DNA of 33,073 nucleotides from an archaeon GW2011_AR19 (GTDB taxonomy: Archaea; Nanobdellota; Nanobdellia; Pacearchaeales; GW2011-AR1), in assembly GCA_000806015.1 (NCBI GenBank), contig JWKY01000006.1:1-33073 (forward strand), written 5' to 3'. Both the position numbers and the translations under genes were made by a program. A model generated the notes under the pieces. That model was not told the DNA's origin. It did no database searches and saw only the letters and a list, made by a program, of their open reading frames with translations. Shown in pieces: positions 8,700 to 18,109 of this stretch. Positions within the stretch are counted from its first letter, which is position 1; each line of letters starts with the position of its first letter.

Positions 8700-9269
8700 A
8701 TGAGAAAAATACTTTCAAAATCAGAACAGGAAAAAAAGCGAAAAAGAAATTCCATAATCATTGGAGTAATTTTAATGATTGTAATGTTTGGAAGCGTGTT
8801 TGGAGTAGTTGTTGGCTCGCTTGGGCAAGGTTCTTCAGGAAAAAATAAAATGGAATATAATGGATATGAATTTCTTAATGAAAACGGGTTGTGGAAAGTT
8901 TCAATAGGAGAAATTAATTTTATATTTAGATATTTTCCAACTGAAACAACCGACACTACAAATATTTTAAAAAATGTAAATAATTATTACAATAAACCTT
9001 TATATGTATATTCTGAAGAGGCGGAATCTGAAATTGAAGTTTATGCGAATCTCCAGCAAATAGCCGCGAGAATACAGCCTGCATGTTTTAGCAATGAAAC
9101 CTGTGAAGGAGATTTTCCAATAAAAACCTGCTCTGATAATTTTATAATAATTGAAAATGGAACTGAGGAAATAACTCAGGTTGAAAATTGCGTGTATATA
9201 AAAGGGGAAAAACAGGAGCTATTAAAATTAACTGATTCATTTCTTTATAAGATATTGGATATAAAATAA
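8700..9269 (+). CDS. TM-anchored extracytoplasmic protein
   Basis: N-terminal TM (SIIIGVILMIVMFGSVFGVVVG), then ectodomain beginning MEYNGYEF, several Cys. Confidence 0.65.
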   Translation: MRKILSKSEQEKKRKRNSIIIGVILMIVMFGSVFGVVVGSLGQGSSGKNKMEYNGYEFLNENGLWKVSIGEINFIFRYFPTETTDTTNILKNVNNYYNKPLYVYSEEAESEIEVYANLQQIAARIQPACFSNETCEGDFPIKTCSDNFIIIENGTEEITQVENCVYIKGEKQELLKLTDSFLYKILDIK

Positions 9270-9414
9270 CTATTCTTTAATTCAATGTGCTTCCTACAGA
9301 CATATGTCCTAGTCAAATAGTTTTATTTTATAGAAGAGATTATAGTTTTTATCAATTTTGAAATCTAAATGAATATAAAGAGACCTTAAAAATGGGTTTT
9401 TCTTTTAGAAAAAC

Positions 9415-9485
9415 GGGTTTCTTTTTGAAAAAAGAAACTACGATGGTAGAAAAACTTGAATAGCAATGTAAAAGAAAACTAAAAA
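9415..9485 (+). repeat. Dispersed repeat R1 copy 2
   Basis: Shares gaaactacRatggtagaaaaacttgaatagcaatgtaaaagaaaa with 2523-2594. Confidence 0.75.
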
Positions 9486-9497
9486 GATATAATTAAA

Positions 9498-10157
9498 ATG
9501 GATGACGAAAATAAAAAAATAGAAGATGAAATTTCAGCTGAAAAAGTATTAAATGAAATTGAAGGAAAACCGAATAAAAACATTCTTGAAAAAGAAAGAA
9601 AACAATTAAGAAATGTGCTTCTTGGACTTGGAGTTTTTGTAATTTTAATTGTTCTCGCTGTTTTTTTTATTAATTCAATTAAAAGTTTTGAATACAAAGG
9701 AACAAAATTTGATATAGTCAAAGAAGGAAATTTAATTTTATACAATACAAAAGTCGCTTTGTTTAATGAAAATGGAGCGCATTATCAAAATTATAACTTT
9801 TTTTTAAGAAATGACCCGCGAGATTTAGCAAAGGCTGTTAAATTTAACGGGGAGCTTGAATTAAAAAAACTTGTTGTAATTAATTCGGAAGAAGAATTTA
9901 ACTGTGATGGCGACGGAATAATTGCAGTTCTTAATTTAAGACAGCTTTATGAAATTCTTGGAGCAAAAGTAATAAAAGATGAAAATGCAATGTGCAGTTC
10001 CGACGGGGAATATATGTATATTAATTTAAAAGAAGGAGAAGAAACAAGAATAGAGCAGACAGGAACGGCTTGCTATAATATTTTAATAAATAATTGCGAA
10101 ATTCTTGAAGGAACAGAAAAGTTTATGGTTGAGACTTTTGCTAATATTAATGGATGA
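9498..10157 (+). CDS. TM-anchored extracytoplasmic protein, probable paralog of the 8700-9269 product
   Basis: N-terminal TM (VLLGLGVFVILIVLAVFFI), then FEYKGTKF, same layout and size. Confidence 0.65.
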   Translation: MDDENKKIEDEISAEKVLNEIEGKPNKNILEKERKQLRNVLLGLGVFVILIVLAVFFINSIKSFEYKGTKFDIVKEGNLILYNTKVALFNENGAHYQNYNFFLRNDPRDLAKAVKFNGELELKKLVVINSEEEFNCDGDGIIAVLNLRQLYEILGAKVIKDENAMCSSDGEYMYINLKEGEETRIEQTGTACYNILINNCEILEGTEKFMVETFANING

Positions 10158-10376
10158 AAATACCTGCTCAAGCTTTGTGAAGTCGTTATTAATTTAAAAT
10201 GTTTGTCGCTTCCCAAAACTCTCGGCTCGCAGGCTCGCAGAAATTATTGCTCTGCGTTAGAATAAATTCATAACGCTTCGCTCAGAAGATTTTGCCCCTT
10301 CACTACCTTTAATAAGCGCGATTAATTCTCCAATAATAATTTAATTAAGCTGACAACAACAAAATTGACGGCAAAA

Positions 10377-11027
10377 TTAATTTCTTGCAAAAGAATTAAC
10401 AGCTGTTTTATTCCTGATTTTTATCCAAATAAGATAAGTTACTAAAATAATTGACAAAAATAAAAAAATAACTAAAAATATTAAAGTCATATTTGTTTTT
10501 ATTAATTCTAAATTATTTCCAAAAATATACCCTAAATAAATCAAAATTGCTATCCAAATTCCAGCGCCTAAAGAGGTAAACAAGCAAAATTTAAAAATAT
10601 TCATTTTAGAAAAACCTGCCGGAAGAGAAATTAATTGCCTGACTACCGGAATAAGTCTCCCAATAAAAGTCGTTATTTCGCCGTGCTTTTTAAAATAAAT
10701 ATCTGATTTTTCTAATCCTTTTTTTCCCAAAAGAAAAATTTTTCCATATTTTAAGATTAAAAAATTAATTGTTCTCCGTCCTAAATAAAATGCCAAAAAG
10801 AAATTTATCAATGCTCCTGCAAGGCTTCCTAAAAGACCTGCAAGAAACACCCAAATAAAAACCATTTCACCTTTTGCAATTAATGCTCCGGCAGGAATCA
10901 TAATTATCTCGCTTGGAAAAGGAAAAAATGAGCTTTCTATTGTCATTCCAACAAAAATTCCAAAATATCCAAAGTTTGCAATAATTGCTAATAATCCATC
11001 AACAATTTGGCTAAAAAATTCCATCAT
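10377..11027 (-). CDS. DedA family / VTT-domain membrane protein
   Basis: ANFGYFGIFVGMTIESSFFPFPSEIIMIPAGALIAKGEM...FIGRLIPVVRQLISLPAGFSKMN. Confidence 0.9.
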   Translation of the reverse strand: MMEFFSQIVDGLLAIIANFGYFGIFVGMTIESSFFPFPSEIIMIPAGALIAKGEMVFIWVFLAGLLGSLAGALINFFLAFYLGRRTINFLILKYGKIFLLGKKGLEKSDIYFKKHGEITTFIGRLIPVVRQLISLPAGFSKMNIFKFCLFTSLGAGIWIAILIYLGYIFGNNLELIKTNMTLIFLVIFLFLSIILVTYLIWIKIRNKTAVNSFARN

Positions 11028-11554
11028 TTTCTAATCTCCTTATATAAAAATTTAATATCTGAATATACTGGAATTTCTTTAATCTTAAATGTTTTTACTT
11101 CAATAAACCAGATTAAAACAACAAAGATTGTAGTCCCAAAATACCAAAATAATTTGTGTGAAATATCAAATAAATTTGAAGTCTCAGGGGAATAAACAAA
11201 AATTAAAGATAAGATAACAATTCTAAGAATGTTTAAAATCAGTAAAAAACTAAAAGAAAATAAAAGCATTTTAAGTCTTTTTTTAATTTTTATTTTAGGA
11301 ATTGAAAAGTTAAGAATAAACAGGAGATAATATGCAGAGCCTGCAATACAGGCAGGGATTATTTCTATAAAAAATTCCCCAGAAATTTTAAAAGTATTTC
11401 CAATCAATAAAACTTCTTTAAAAAAAATTTTAAATGCTCCAAAAACAGGATAAATTGTTGCAGGTGTAAAAATAAAATAAAAAACAAAAAGATTTGGAAT
11501 AGCTATTAGAACAATAATAAGATATCTAATGAAAATTTTTAAACCCTTATCCAT
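11024..11554 (-). CDS. Archaeosortase/exosortase family protein
   Basis: Multi-TM with IIPACIAGSAYYLL (Cys), LNILRIVIL (Arg) and FDISHKLFWY (His), in exosortase order. Confidence 0.75.
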   Translation of the reverse strand: MDKGLKIFIRYLIIVLIAIPNLFVFYFIFTPATIYPVFGAFKIFFKEVLLIGNTFKISGEFFIEIIPACIAGSAYYLLFILNFSIPKIKIKKRLKMLLFSFSFLLILNILRIVILSLIFVYSPETSNLFDISHKLFWYFGTTIFVVLIWFIEVKTFKIKEIPVYSDIKFLYKEIRK

Positions 11555-11700
11555 ACAATCCCAGAAAGGTTAGTTATTTAAATAATTTGATATTGAGTTA
11601 AGTATGGAAAATAAAATTAAATGGGAACAAAAGATAGGAAATCTTTTGACAAATTCATCTTCATACCCTCAAGGGCATAAAGGAAAAAGACAAATTAAAG

Positions 11701-12381
11701 ATGGGAAATAATACAAAAAATAACCAAAGGTCATACCCAAGGAGGGCACAAGAACCTGCAAGCAGGCAAGAACCTCTTCGAGGTAAAAATTTAGCAATTA
11801 TTTTTATCCTGCTTGGATTTGCAGTCATATTGAGTTTTGTTTTTGATAATTTAATTGTCCAGAACATTTCAAAATTAAGAAATGTTTTTACAGACGAAGT
11901 TTTTTTAGGAATAACTTTTATCAGTTCAGAAATAATAATCTTCTTTTTTTTAACAAGCTTATTTTTATGGCAGGAGCATAAAAGAAAATGGATTTTTCCA
12001 TTATGGCTGACTCTTTTTTTCTCAGTTATATTGAGTTTTATTTTAAAATTTGCAATTCAAAGATTAAGGCCATTTCAGCAAGATTTAGTTTCTATTCCTG
12101 AAATGCTTGCAAGCAAAAGTTATGAAATTTGGAATTTTTCTTTTCCTTCATTTCAGGCAATGCTTGTTTTTTGCGCTCTCCCAATAATTTCAAAAGAATT
12201 TCCAAAAATTAAATGGGCTTGGATTGTTTTTGCATTTTTAGTTGCATTTTCAAGAGTTTATTTTGGACTTCATTTTTTAAGCGATGTAATTGTTGGAGGA
12301 ATTTTAGGATATTTAATTGGCGTGCTGGTGATTAGATTAGAAAATAAAAAAAGTTTTGTGAGAAGAGTGTTGAGGAGATGA
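11701..12381 (+). CDS. PAP2-superfamily membrane phosphatase-like protein
   Basis: KFAIQRLRP (motif 1), SFPSFQAM (degenerate PSGH), SRVYFGLHFLSD (motif 3). Confidence 0.85.
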   Translation: MGNNTKNNQRSYPRRAQEPASRQEPLRGKNLAIIFILLGFAVILSFVFDNLIVQNISKLRNVFTDEVFLGITFISSEIIIFFFLTSLFLWQEHKRKWIFPLWLTLFFSVILSFILKFAIQRLRPFQQDLVSIPEMLASKSYEIWNFSFPSFQAMLVFCALPIISKEFPKIKWAWIVFAFLVAFSRVYFGLHFLSDVIVGGILGYLIGVLVIRLENKKSFVRRVLRR

Positions 12382-12431
12382 AATAATTTCGTTGAACTAA
12401 CAATTAAAGAAATCTCAGAAAAATAAAAAAA

Positions 12432-14387
12432 TTATTTCTTTCTAGAAGCTTTTACAATAAGCACAATAATTATTGCGATTACGATTGCGCTGATTAAAGC
12501 AATTAATATTGCAACTAAACTATCGCTGCCGGAGATGTTTAATAATCCCTGCTTGCCTTCAATTCCAACCTGAACTGGCTGAGTTTTAAGAAGTTCTCCT
12601 TCTGAATAAGATTCTATATTGAAAGTCTGGTCTCCTGAAGTTTTTTTATCAACATTAAGAGTTACCCAAATGTCTCCAGATTGTCCAGCAGCAAGTGTTA
12701 AAGTGTTGTTTACTTTAGCATTTGAAGCCCAGTCAGAAAATCCTGAAACTGCAAAAGTATAAACTGTTTCTTCATTTCCCGTATTTGTAATTGTTGATTT
12801 AACAACTAAACTTTCTCCAGCTTGTCCGCCAGATTCTAAACTAGCTGAGATAGTCAAAGCAGGAGGAACACAATTTCCGCTTACAGTTAAAGGGAAATTA
12901 AAAGTTTCTTTTGAAACCTCGTCGTATTCAGAGTTGTCTGCATCCCAATCATAATATGTTTTTATATCTAAATTATGAATTTTTTCTTCAACACCGGCCG
13001 GAACATTAAATGTGAATTCAGCTTGCACCATTTCTCCCTGGTCTAAATCTCCGACAATTGTTTTGTTTTCGCTGACTCCAAGTTCAGTATTGAAAAGAGT
13101 AATCATTATTTGATCTTCAAAGTCTTTGTCACCTATATTCCAAATGTCGGTTGAAAAAGTAACTTTTTGTTCACATTGTGTTGTTGCAGGTAAAGGCAAC
13201 GTTTCTTTATCAACAACAACTGCTTCATCATCACCAGGCAAATTAATTGAAATATCTGCTTCGTATTTTGATGTTCCAAAACTTGTCAAATCACTTGACT
13301 GAGAAATACAATCTGTAGCTTCTTTTCCAGATGGAAATGCTTTTATTTTAACATCATAATTTCCGTCAGCGCTAAATTCTGCAGGGTTTATTCTGAATAT
13401 AAAAGTATGTTTAGCGTCATCTCCTTCATCAACATCTCCAAATTCAAATTCCTCTGCATCTTCACTTATCCAAATCATATCTCCAGCAATATTTTTTCCA
13501 GTGCTGTCAAATATTCCTAATTTAAATGTAAGGTCATTTATATCATATAATCCATTTGTAGAAACTCTGTTATTATCAAATTCAACTTCAATTTCAATTG
13601 TATCTAAAGGCAACCATTCATCATCCTCTCCAGTTCCTTTATTTGTAATATCAACAGCCAAAGCTAAATTAGTGTCACTTGAGCCAGCTGTACAAAAGTT
13701 TTCATATACAACTACTGTTCTTGTTTTTTGAATTGCAATATTTCCATTTGAATCTTGCGCGCTATAAATTACTGTGTATGTTCCTGCAACAAGAGTATTA
13801 ACAGTAGACACAGAAGTAACAGTTATAGCTGAATCAAAATTATCAGTTGCTGTTGCGCCAGCGTTAGTATATGTTCCTCCAAGAGCGACATATTCAAGAG
13901 AACTTCCAGTTATAGTAATTACTGGTTTAGTTGTATCTACTATCTTTATCTGGATTCCTAAATTAACGGGAGTTAAAGGTGCTCCTGTTGGCTCATCTCC
14001 GCTTAAAATTAAAGTCCCTAAATAATTTCCAAGAGTTTGAGAAGCTGGAACAGTAAATGTTAAAGACATTTGGGTGCTTGTAGTACTATCTGTTAAAGAA
14101 GTAATAACGCCAATAATAGTAGATGCAGAATTAAAATTGTTTGGACCGCTTGTTAAAGTTACAGGTACAGTCGTAAAAAGAAGATTATCTAGATTATCAG
14201 TATCAGCTCCTGAATCAACATCTTGCGCTTGAAATGAAATTGTAACTGTTTGAGCGCTGGTTGAATATTCAAGAGTAGTTGTATTGCCAGAAACTCCTGT
14301 AAAAGCAACTGTTGCACTAAGAAAACCTAAAACAAATACCATTGCAAAAATACTTGCAATCATCAAAGACAAACTTTTATTTCTCAT
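12432..14387 (-). CDS. Surface (S-layer-like) protein with a DUF5011-type Ig-like domain and C-terminal TM anchor
   Basis: Signal peptide; DTTKPVITITGSSLEYVALGGTYTNAGATATDNFDSAITVTS...GTYTVIYSAQDSNGN; C-terminal VAILIALISAIVIAIIIVLIVKASRKK. Confidence 0.8.
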   Translation of the reverse strand: MRNKSLSLMIASIFAMVFVLGFLSATVAFTGVSGNTTTLEYSTSAQTVTISFQAQDVDSGADTDNLDNLLFTTVPVTLTSGPNNFNSASTIIGVITSLTDSTTSTQMSLTFTVPASQTLGNYLGTLILSGDEPTGAPLTPVNLGIQIKIVDTTKPVITITGSSLEYVALGGTYTNAGATATDNFDSAITVTSVSTVNTLVAGTYTVIYSAQDSNGNIAIQKTRTVVVYENFCTAGSSDTNLALAVDITNKGTGEDDEWLPLDTIEIEVEFDNNRVSTNGLYDINDLTFKLGIFDSTGKNIAGDMIWISEDAEEFEFGDVDEGDDAKHTFIFRINPAEFSADGNYDVKIKAFPSGKEATDCISQSSDLTSFGTSKYEADISINLPGDDEAVVVDKETLPLPATTQCEQKVTFSTDIWNIGDKDFEDQIMITLFNTELGVSENKTIVGDLDQGEMVQAEFTFNVPAGVEEKIHNLDIKTYYDWDADNSEYDEVSKETFNFPLTVSGNCVPPALTISASLESGGQAGESLVVKSTITNTGNEETVYTFAVSGFSDWASNAKVNNTLTLAAGQSGDIWVTLNVDKKTSGDQTFNIESYSEGELLKTQPVQVGIEGKQGLLNISGSDSLVAILIALISAIVIAIIIVLIVKASRKK

Positions 14388-14572
14388 TTTTGATGTAATT
14401 CTTTAATTATGACACTTTATAAAGATTTCCATTATTCAAAAGATATGTTGATTTGTGTATTTTAGGGCTTTAGAGGACGAGTGAGTCAGATGCGAGTGAA
14501 TTTGCTGAAATTTAATATTCAAAAATTAAATATTAAAATAAATTAATGCAAATTCCAACTCACAATTTTTTA

Positions 14573-14620
14573 TCTTTATGAAAAACTCCTGTTTTTTATT
14601 TTGAAAAATTTATTTTTCAT
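14573..14620 (-). repeat. Dispersed leader element R3 copy B
   Basis: Minus strand: ATGAAAAATAAATTTTTCAAAATAAAAAACAGGAGTTTTTCATAAAG. Confidence 0.6.
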
Positions 14621-15414
14621 CTTCTAGAAAGCTTCTTAAGATTTTCCAAATCCCTTTGCGCGGATTTTATTCTTTTTTCGGCGTCTGAAATAAGCTCCTC
14701 CATATCATTCGCTTCGGAAACAGAAAATTTTGGCTTGTTAACTTCGCTCAATTTTGTAACTTTGATAGGTCCTCTCTTTGGAGCATATCTAAAAATAAAG
14801 AAAACAACTGCTGCTAATAAAGCAACCCCTATAATATAATATAACCATTTAAAAGAAAATTTGCTTTCTTCATCTGTTTTTTCAGCTTTGTCTTTTTTTC
14901 CTAAATTTAAAAAAGCGCCAAGAAATCCTGACTTTTCCTCTGTTAAAGTTTCGTTAGAAGTTAAATTTGTTTCATCTGTTGTTTGATTAATTTCTGTAAT
15001 GTTGGTTATATTATTGGTTATATTAGTACTCTCTACGTTCCCTCCATTTGTCCCGGAAAGTGTTGGAGTTTCTTTTAATTCATATCCCTCAGGAATAATT
15101 TCTAAATAAACGGGCTCTCCTGCAATATAGTTATTTCTATATTTTTCAGATGAAATTGTCTTGTCTGATTTTTTTAAAACAACCATTAAATCAAAAATAA
15201 GTTCTTCTCCAGAATAAATAAAAGTTGCATCTCCATATGCATTAGAAGTTTGTTTGTAAATTGCATAAGCGCTATAATCTGCGTCGGGATCTAAAATAGT
15301 TAAATGAATTTCGGTAAATTCCGGGGTTTTAATTTTAATTTCTGTATCTCCAGCTAAAACAAATTGCATAGCAAATAAAAATAAAAAAAAGATGAGCAAA
15401 AATTTCTTTAACAT
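14617..15414 (-). CDS. Type I membrane protein with Asn/Thr-rich stalk and cytoplasmic coiled coil
   Basis: Signal peptide; STNITNNITNITEINQTTDETNLTSNETLT (multiple NxT sequons); TM WLYYIIGVALLAAVVFFIF. Confidence 0.7.
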   Translation of the reverse strand: MLKKFLLIFFLFLFAMQFVLAGDTEIKIKTPEFTEIHLTILDPDADYSAYAIYKQTSNAYGDATFIYSGEELIFDLMVVLKKSDKTISSEKYRNNYIAGEPVYLEIIPEGYELKETPTLSGTNGGNVESTNITNNITNITEINQTTDETNLTSNETLTEEKSGFLGAFLNLGKKDKAEKTDEESKFSFKWLYYIIGVALLAAVVFFIFRYAPKRGPIKVTKLSEVNKPKFSVSEANDMEELISDAEKRIKSAQRDLENLKKLSRR

Positions 15415-15484
15415 CTTAATATTGATAAAACCCTCTTTATAAATTTTTTTATATTGAGATGATAGGTTAATAAAAAAGAAATCT

Positions 15485-15668
15485 CCCTTTTTTAAAATGG
15501 AGTAGTTCGCCCACCATACTTCCGACCTCGCACGTAATTTTTTATTTGTTTTATTTTTTAAGTTTCTTTTGTGAAGTCTTTTGCCCCACCCACCAGCACT
15601 TCGTTCCCCTGCCTTCCAGCCCAGAGATCTTTTATTTTTATTATTTATTTTTAGTTACTGCCTACCAC
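15485..15668. repeat. Composite GC-rich intergenic repeat block, left of the 129-aa gene
   Basis: ttttaagtttct, cccacccaccagcacttcg and TTTTTAGTTACTGCCTACCAC modules; last one exact at 16399-16419. Confidence 0.6.
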
Positions 15669-15862
15669 CTCCCCGATGGAAATTAACCAAGGAAACCGCA
15701 ACTCCCGACCCCGATTTCTATTTTTTATAAATGCCTTCGGAATTAATTAAAATCAAAGTCGTTCGCACTTTAGGGTGCGGAGGATGTCATTATGAATTTT
15801 CAACAAATTTTTTTAAATAGAAAAATATTTATATGAAATGAAATTAGAAACAATATTATAAA

Positions 15863-16252
15863 ATGGTATTAAAATCTAAAGAAAACATTATCGGGGCGTG
15901 GTCTTTTTTAGTTGGGGTCGTGCTTGCAGTTATGGTCGGCGTGTTTACTACTCTAATTAAAATTCCATATTTAGTTACATACAGCGCGCAAATTTACGGA
16001 CTTTTAGTTCTTATAGGAATAGTTGTTGGAAGTTTCATAAAAGTAGAAGGGGAAGAAAGTCATACTTTTCTTATTGCCGGAGCAGTATTAGTAATAGTAA
16101 GCAAGTTTGGAAAAGAAAGCGTGTCAGGGTCTTTAATTGGTCTTGGGCTTGGGGATGTTGTTTCTTCTATTTTTGGGGCTTTATTAATATTATTTATTCC
16201 TGCGATGATAATTGTGGCTTTGAAAACTGTGTTTAGTATTGCGAAGATTTGA
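15863..16252 (+). CDS. Small multi-TM membrane protein
   Basis: 129 aa, about four hydrophobic helices. Confidence 0.65.
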   Translation: MVLKSKENIIGAWSFLVGVVLAVMVGVFTTLIKIPYLVTYSAQIYGLLVLIGIVVGSFIKVEGEESHTFLIAGAVLVIVSKFGKESVSGSLIGLGLGDVVSSIFGALLILFIPAMIIVALKTVFSIAKI

Positions 16253-16253
16253 T

Positions 16254-16419
16254 TTTTTAAGTTTCTCTCGCGGAGTTTTTTTGCTCACCCCCAGCGCTTC
16301 GCTCCCCCTCCTCCGACCCAGCATTGGGATAAAATAATTTACCCTCCGTGAACTTGCTCTACTCCCGACCTCGCACGGCATATTTTATCTTTTTTTATTT
16401 TTTAGTTACTGCCTACCAC
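16254..16419. repeat. Composite GC-rich intergenic repeat block, right of the 129-aa gene
   Basis: tttttaagtttct, ccccagcgcttcgctcccc, ctactcccgacctcgcacg and TTTTTAGTTACTGCCTACCAC. Confidence 0.6.
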
Positions 16420-16676
16420 GAAGTCGCTCGCTATCGCTCGAATGAGATGACTTCGCATCAGCGTTCCGCATAATGCTTCGCTAAGAAAATTATCGTGTCA
16501 GAAAGGTTTGAAAAGTTGGATTAATTAATTATAAATTGAGGTTGATTAATTAAAACAAATAAAATTAAGATATAGAAATACTTTTATGGTACAATCTCAA
16601 AAAAATTTGAGTGACTTTGATTTACTGATATGAAAATTCTAAAATCTCTCTTTAATAAACCAAGAATCAAACCTAC

Positions 16677-17069
16677 TTAATAATCATCAAACTTGCTTTT
16701 AGCAGGTTTTACAGGAGGAAGTTCTTTATGAATTTTGGCAAAAGAAGGCGTTGCAACAATAAGATTTTCATGTCCTGCTATACTGCCCTCAAGGGCATCA
16801 ACTGTTTTTTTTATTTTTGAAACTGCTCTTTTCAATTCAATAGGGTCTTTTTGTTTCAAAACTCTAAAATCAACAATTGCGATAGTATATCCGTCTCTTA
16901 AAGCATTTAAGATTACATTTACATCTTCGTATTGATTTAGTGTAAATAATTTTACAATGATTTTGCTTCCTTTTACATTCTCGCTCTCTAAATCAATCTC
17001 AAGATATTCATCTTCCCCGGATTCACCAAGCGCGTTTGAAAAAGCTCTTTTTATTCTGTCTAAAACCAT
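16677..17069 (-). CDS. sepF: Cell division protein SepF (DUF552-like)
   Basis: KIIVKLFTLNQYEDVNVILNALRDGYTIAIVDFRVLKQKDPIELKRAVSKIKKTVDALEGSIAG. Confidence 0.88.
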   Translation of the reverse strand: MVLDRIKRAFSNALGESGEDEYLEIDLESENVKGSKIIVKLFTLNQYEDVNVILNALRDGYTIAIVDFRVLKQKDPIELKRAVSKIKKTVDALEGSIAGHENLIVATPSFAKIHKELPPVKPAKSKFDDY

Positions 17070-17139
17070 ATTAAATTATGATAGAATGGATTTATAAATA
17101 TTTCGGGTTTAAGATATATATTATTTTTTTTGCTTTGTT

Positions 17140-17211
17140 CGAGCAATTACGAAAGGGACAAATTTTAATTTAAAAATAATTTATCAATAACAGCTTTCGT
17201 GATTGGGAGTA
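17140..17211 (+). repeat. Short repeat R2 copy A (72 bp)
   Basis: CGAGCAATTACGAAAG...CTTTCGTGATTGGGAGTA; 69/72 identical by eye to the reverse complement of 19937-20008. Confidence 0.85.
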
Positions 17212-17502
17212 GGAATTGTTTTGAAATTGGAGTTTTGATTTTTCTTGAACAACGAAATTGCTCGTTGCTTTGCCCGCAAAATTGCCCTTACTCGAGACCT
17301 CACTCGGACTTTTCAAATTTGACTTCGTGATGAAATCTCGTGAAATCTCTCGCCCCCAGCGCTTCTACTCCCCCCTTCCAGCCCAGCTTCGGGATAAAAG
17401 GAATTGTCGTCATAAAAACATTTTAAAAGTTAAGCTGAATTTAATATTCACAGATATTTGAATTTCCAAGATTTAGTAAAAACTCAAAACTCCGAACAGA
17501 GC
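17210..17502 (+). mobile_element. Degenerate MITE-like element, third copy of the GGCTCTG family
   Basis: GGAATTGTTTTGAAATTGGAGTTTTGATTTTTC near the left end; ATTTGAATTTCCAAGATTTAG...ACTCCGAACAGAGC at the right end. Confidence 0.6.
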
Positions 17503-17506
17503 ATAT

Positions 17507-17836
17507 TTATTCGTTTATTATTTGTTTTCTTATTTGTTCAAGTTTTTCAGAAAGATATTTTTCTTGTTTTTCAAAATTTTTAATTTTTAAATTTAATATT
17601 TTCTCCTTGTCAGAAAGCTCTTCTTTTATTTTTGATTTTGAAATTTTAATCATCAGTTGGCCAATTAATTTGTAAGCATCGTCTTGAGAATTTTCTATTT
17701 CTTTTAAAGCAGACTGAGTTTCTGTCAGCTCCATTTGAAAAGCTTGTTTTTGAAAAAGCAGGTTCTGAAGATTTTGCTCTAAAAATTGCACTTCCTGAAT
17801 ATTTTTATCGTTTGTCATTTTATTATTTGATTGCAT
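17507..17836 (-). CDS. pfdB: Prefoldin subunit beta
   Basis: FLEQNLQNLLFQKQAFQMELTETQSALKEIENSQDDAYKLIGQLMIK coiled coil; located beside rpo12/L37Ae. Confidence 0.85.
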   Translation of the reverse strand: MQSNNKMTNDKNIQEVQFLEQNLQNLLFQKQAFQMELTETQSALKEIENSQDDAYKLIGQLMIKISKSKIKEELSDKEKILNLKIKNFEKQEKYLSEKLEQIRKQIINE

Positions 17837-17971
17837 TTTGTTTAATGTATCTAATGATAAATTTTTTTATTCAAATTTTTAATAGATTGTCCCGCAAAAC
17901 CACTTTATTCAGCTCGTAAGCCCACTCGGTTATTTATATAATTTATCTAATTAATTTTCTCCTCCGTGAAG

Positions 17972-18109
17972 TCATTCGGCTTTTACTTTTTTGATTTTTG
18001 TTCTTTGCTTGTAAAAAATTTTGCTTCCACAAGCAGGACAAACAAATCTTTTTTTTAGATCTTCGTCTTTTATTTTACTTTTACAATTGAAACATTTGTA
18101 GGTTATCAT
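17972..18109 (-). CDS. rpo12: DNA-directed RNA polymerase subunit Rpo12/P (45 aa, absent from the ORF track)
   Basis: My translation: MITYKCFNCKSKIKDEDLKKRFVCPACGSKIFYKQRTKIKKVKAE; CxxC...CPxCG zinc ribbon. Confidence 0.9.
   Translation of the reverse strand: MITYKCFNCKSKIKDEDLKKRFVCPACGSKIFYKQRTKIKKVKAE

Noticed and set aside
13501-14025. Two plus-strand ORFs inside the 651-aa surface protein gene
   Set aside because: Antisense to a well-supported CDS with signal peptide, Ig-like domain and TM anchor.
17258-17461. Plus-strand ORF (67 aa)
   Set aside because: Lies entirely in the degenerate repeat region; translation resembles repeat modules.
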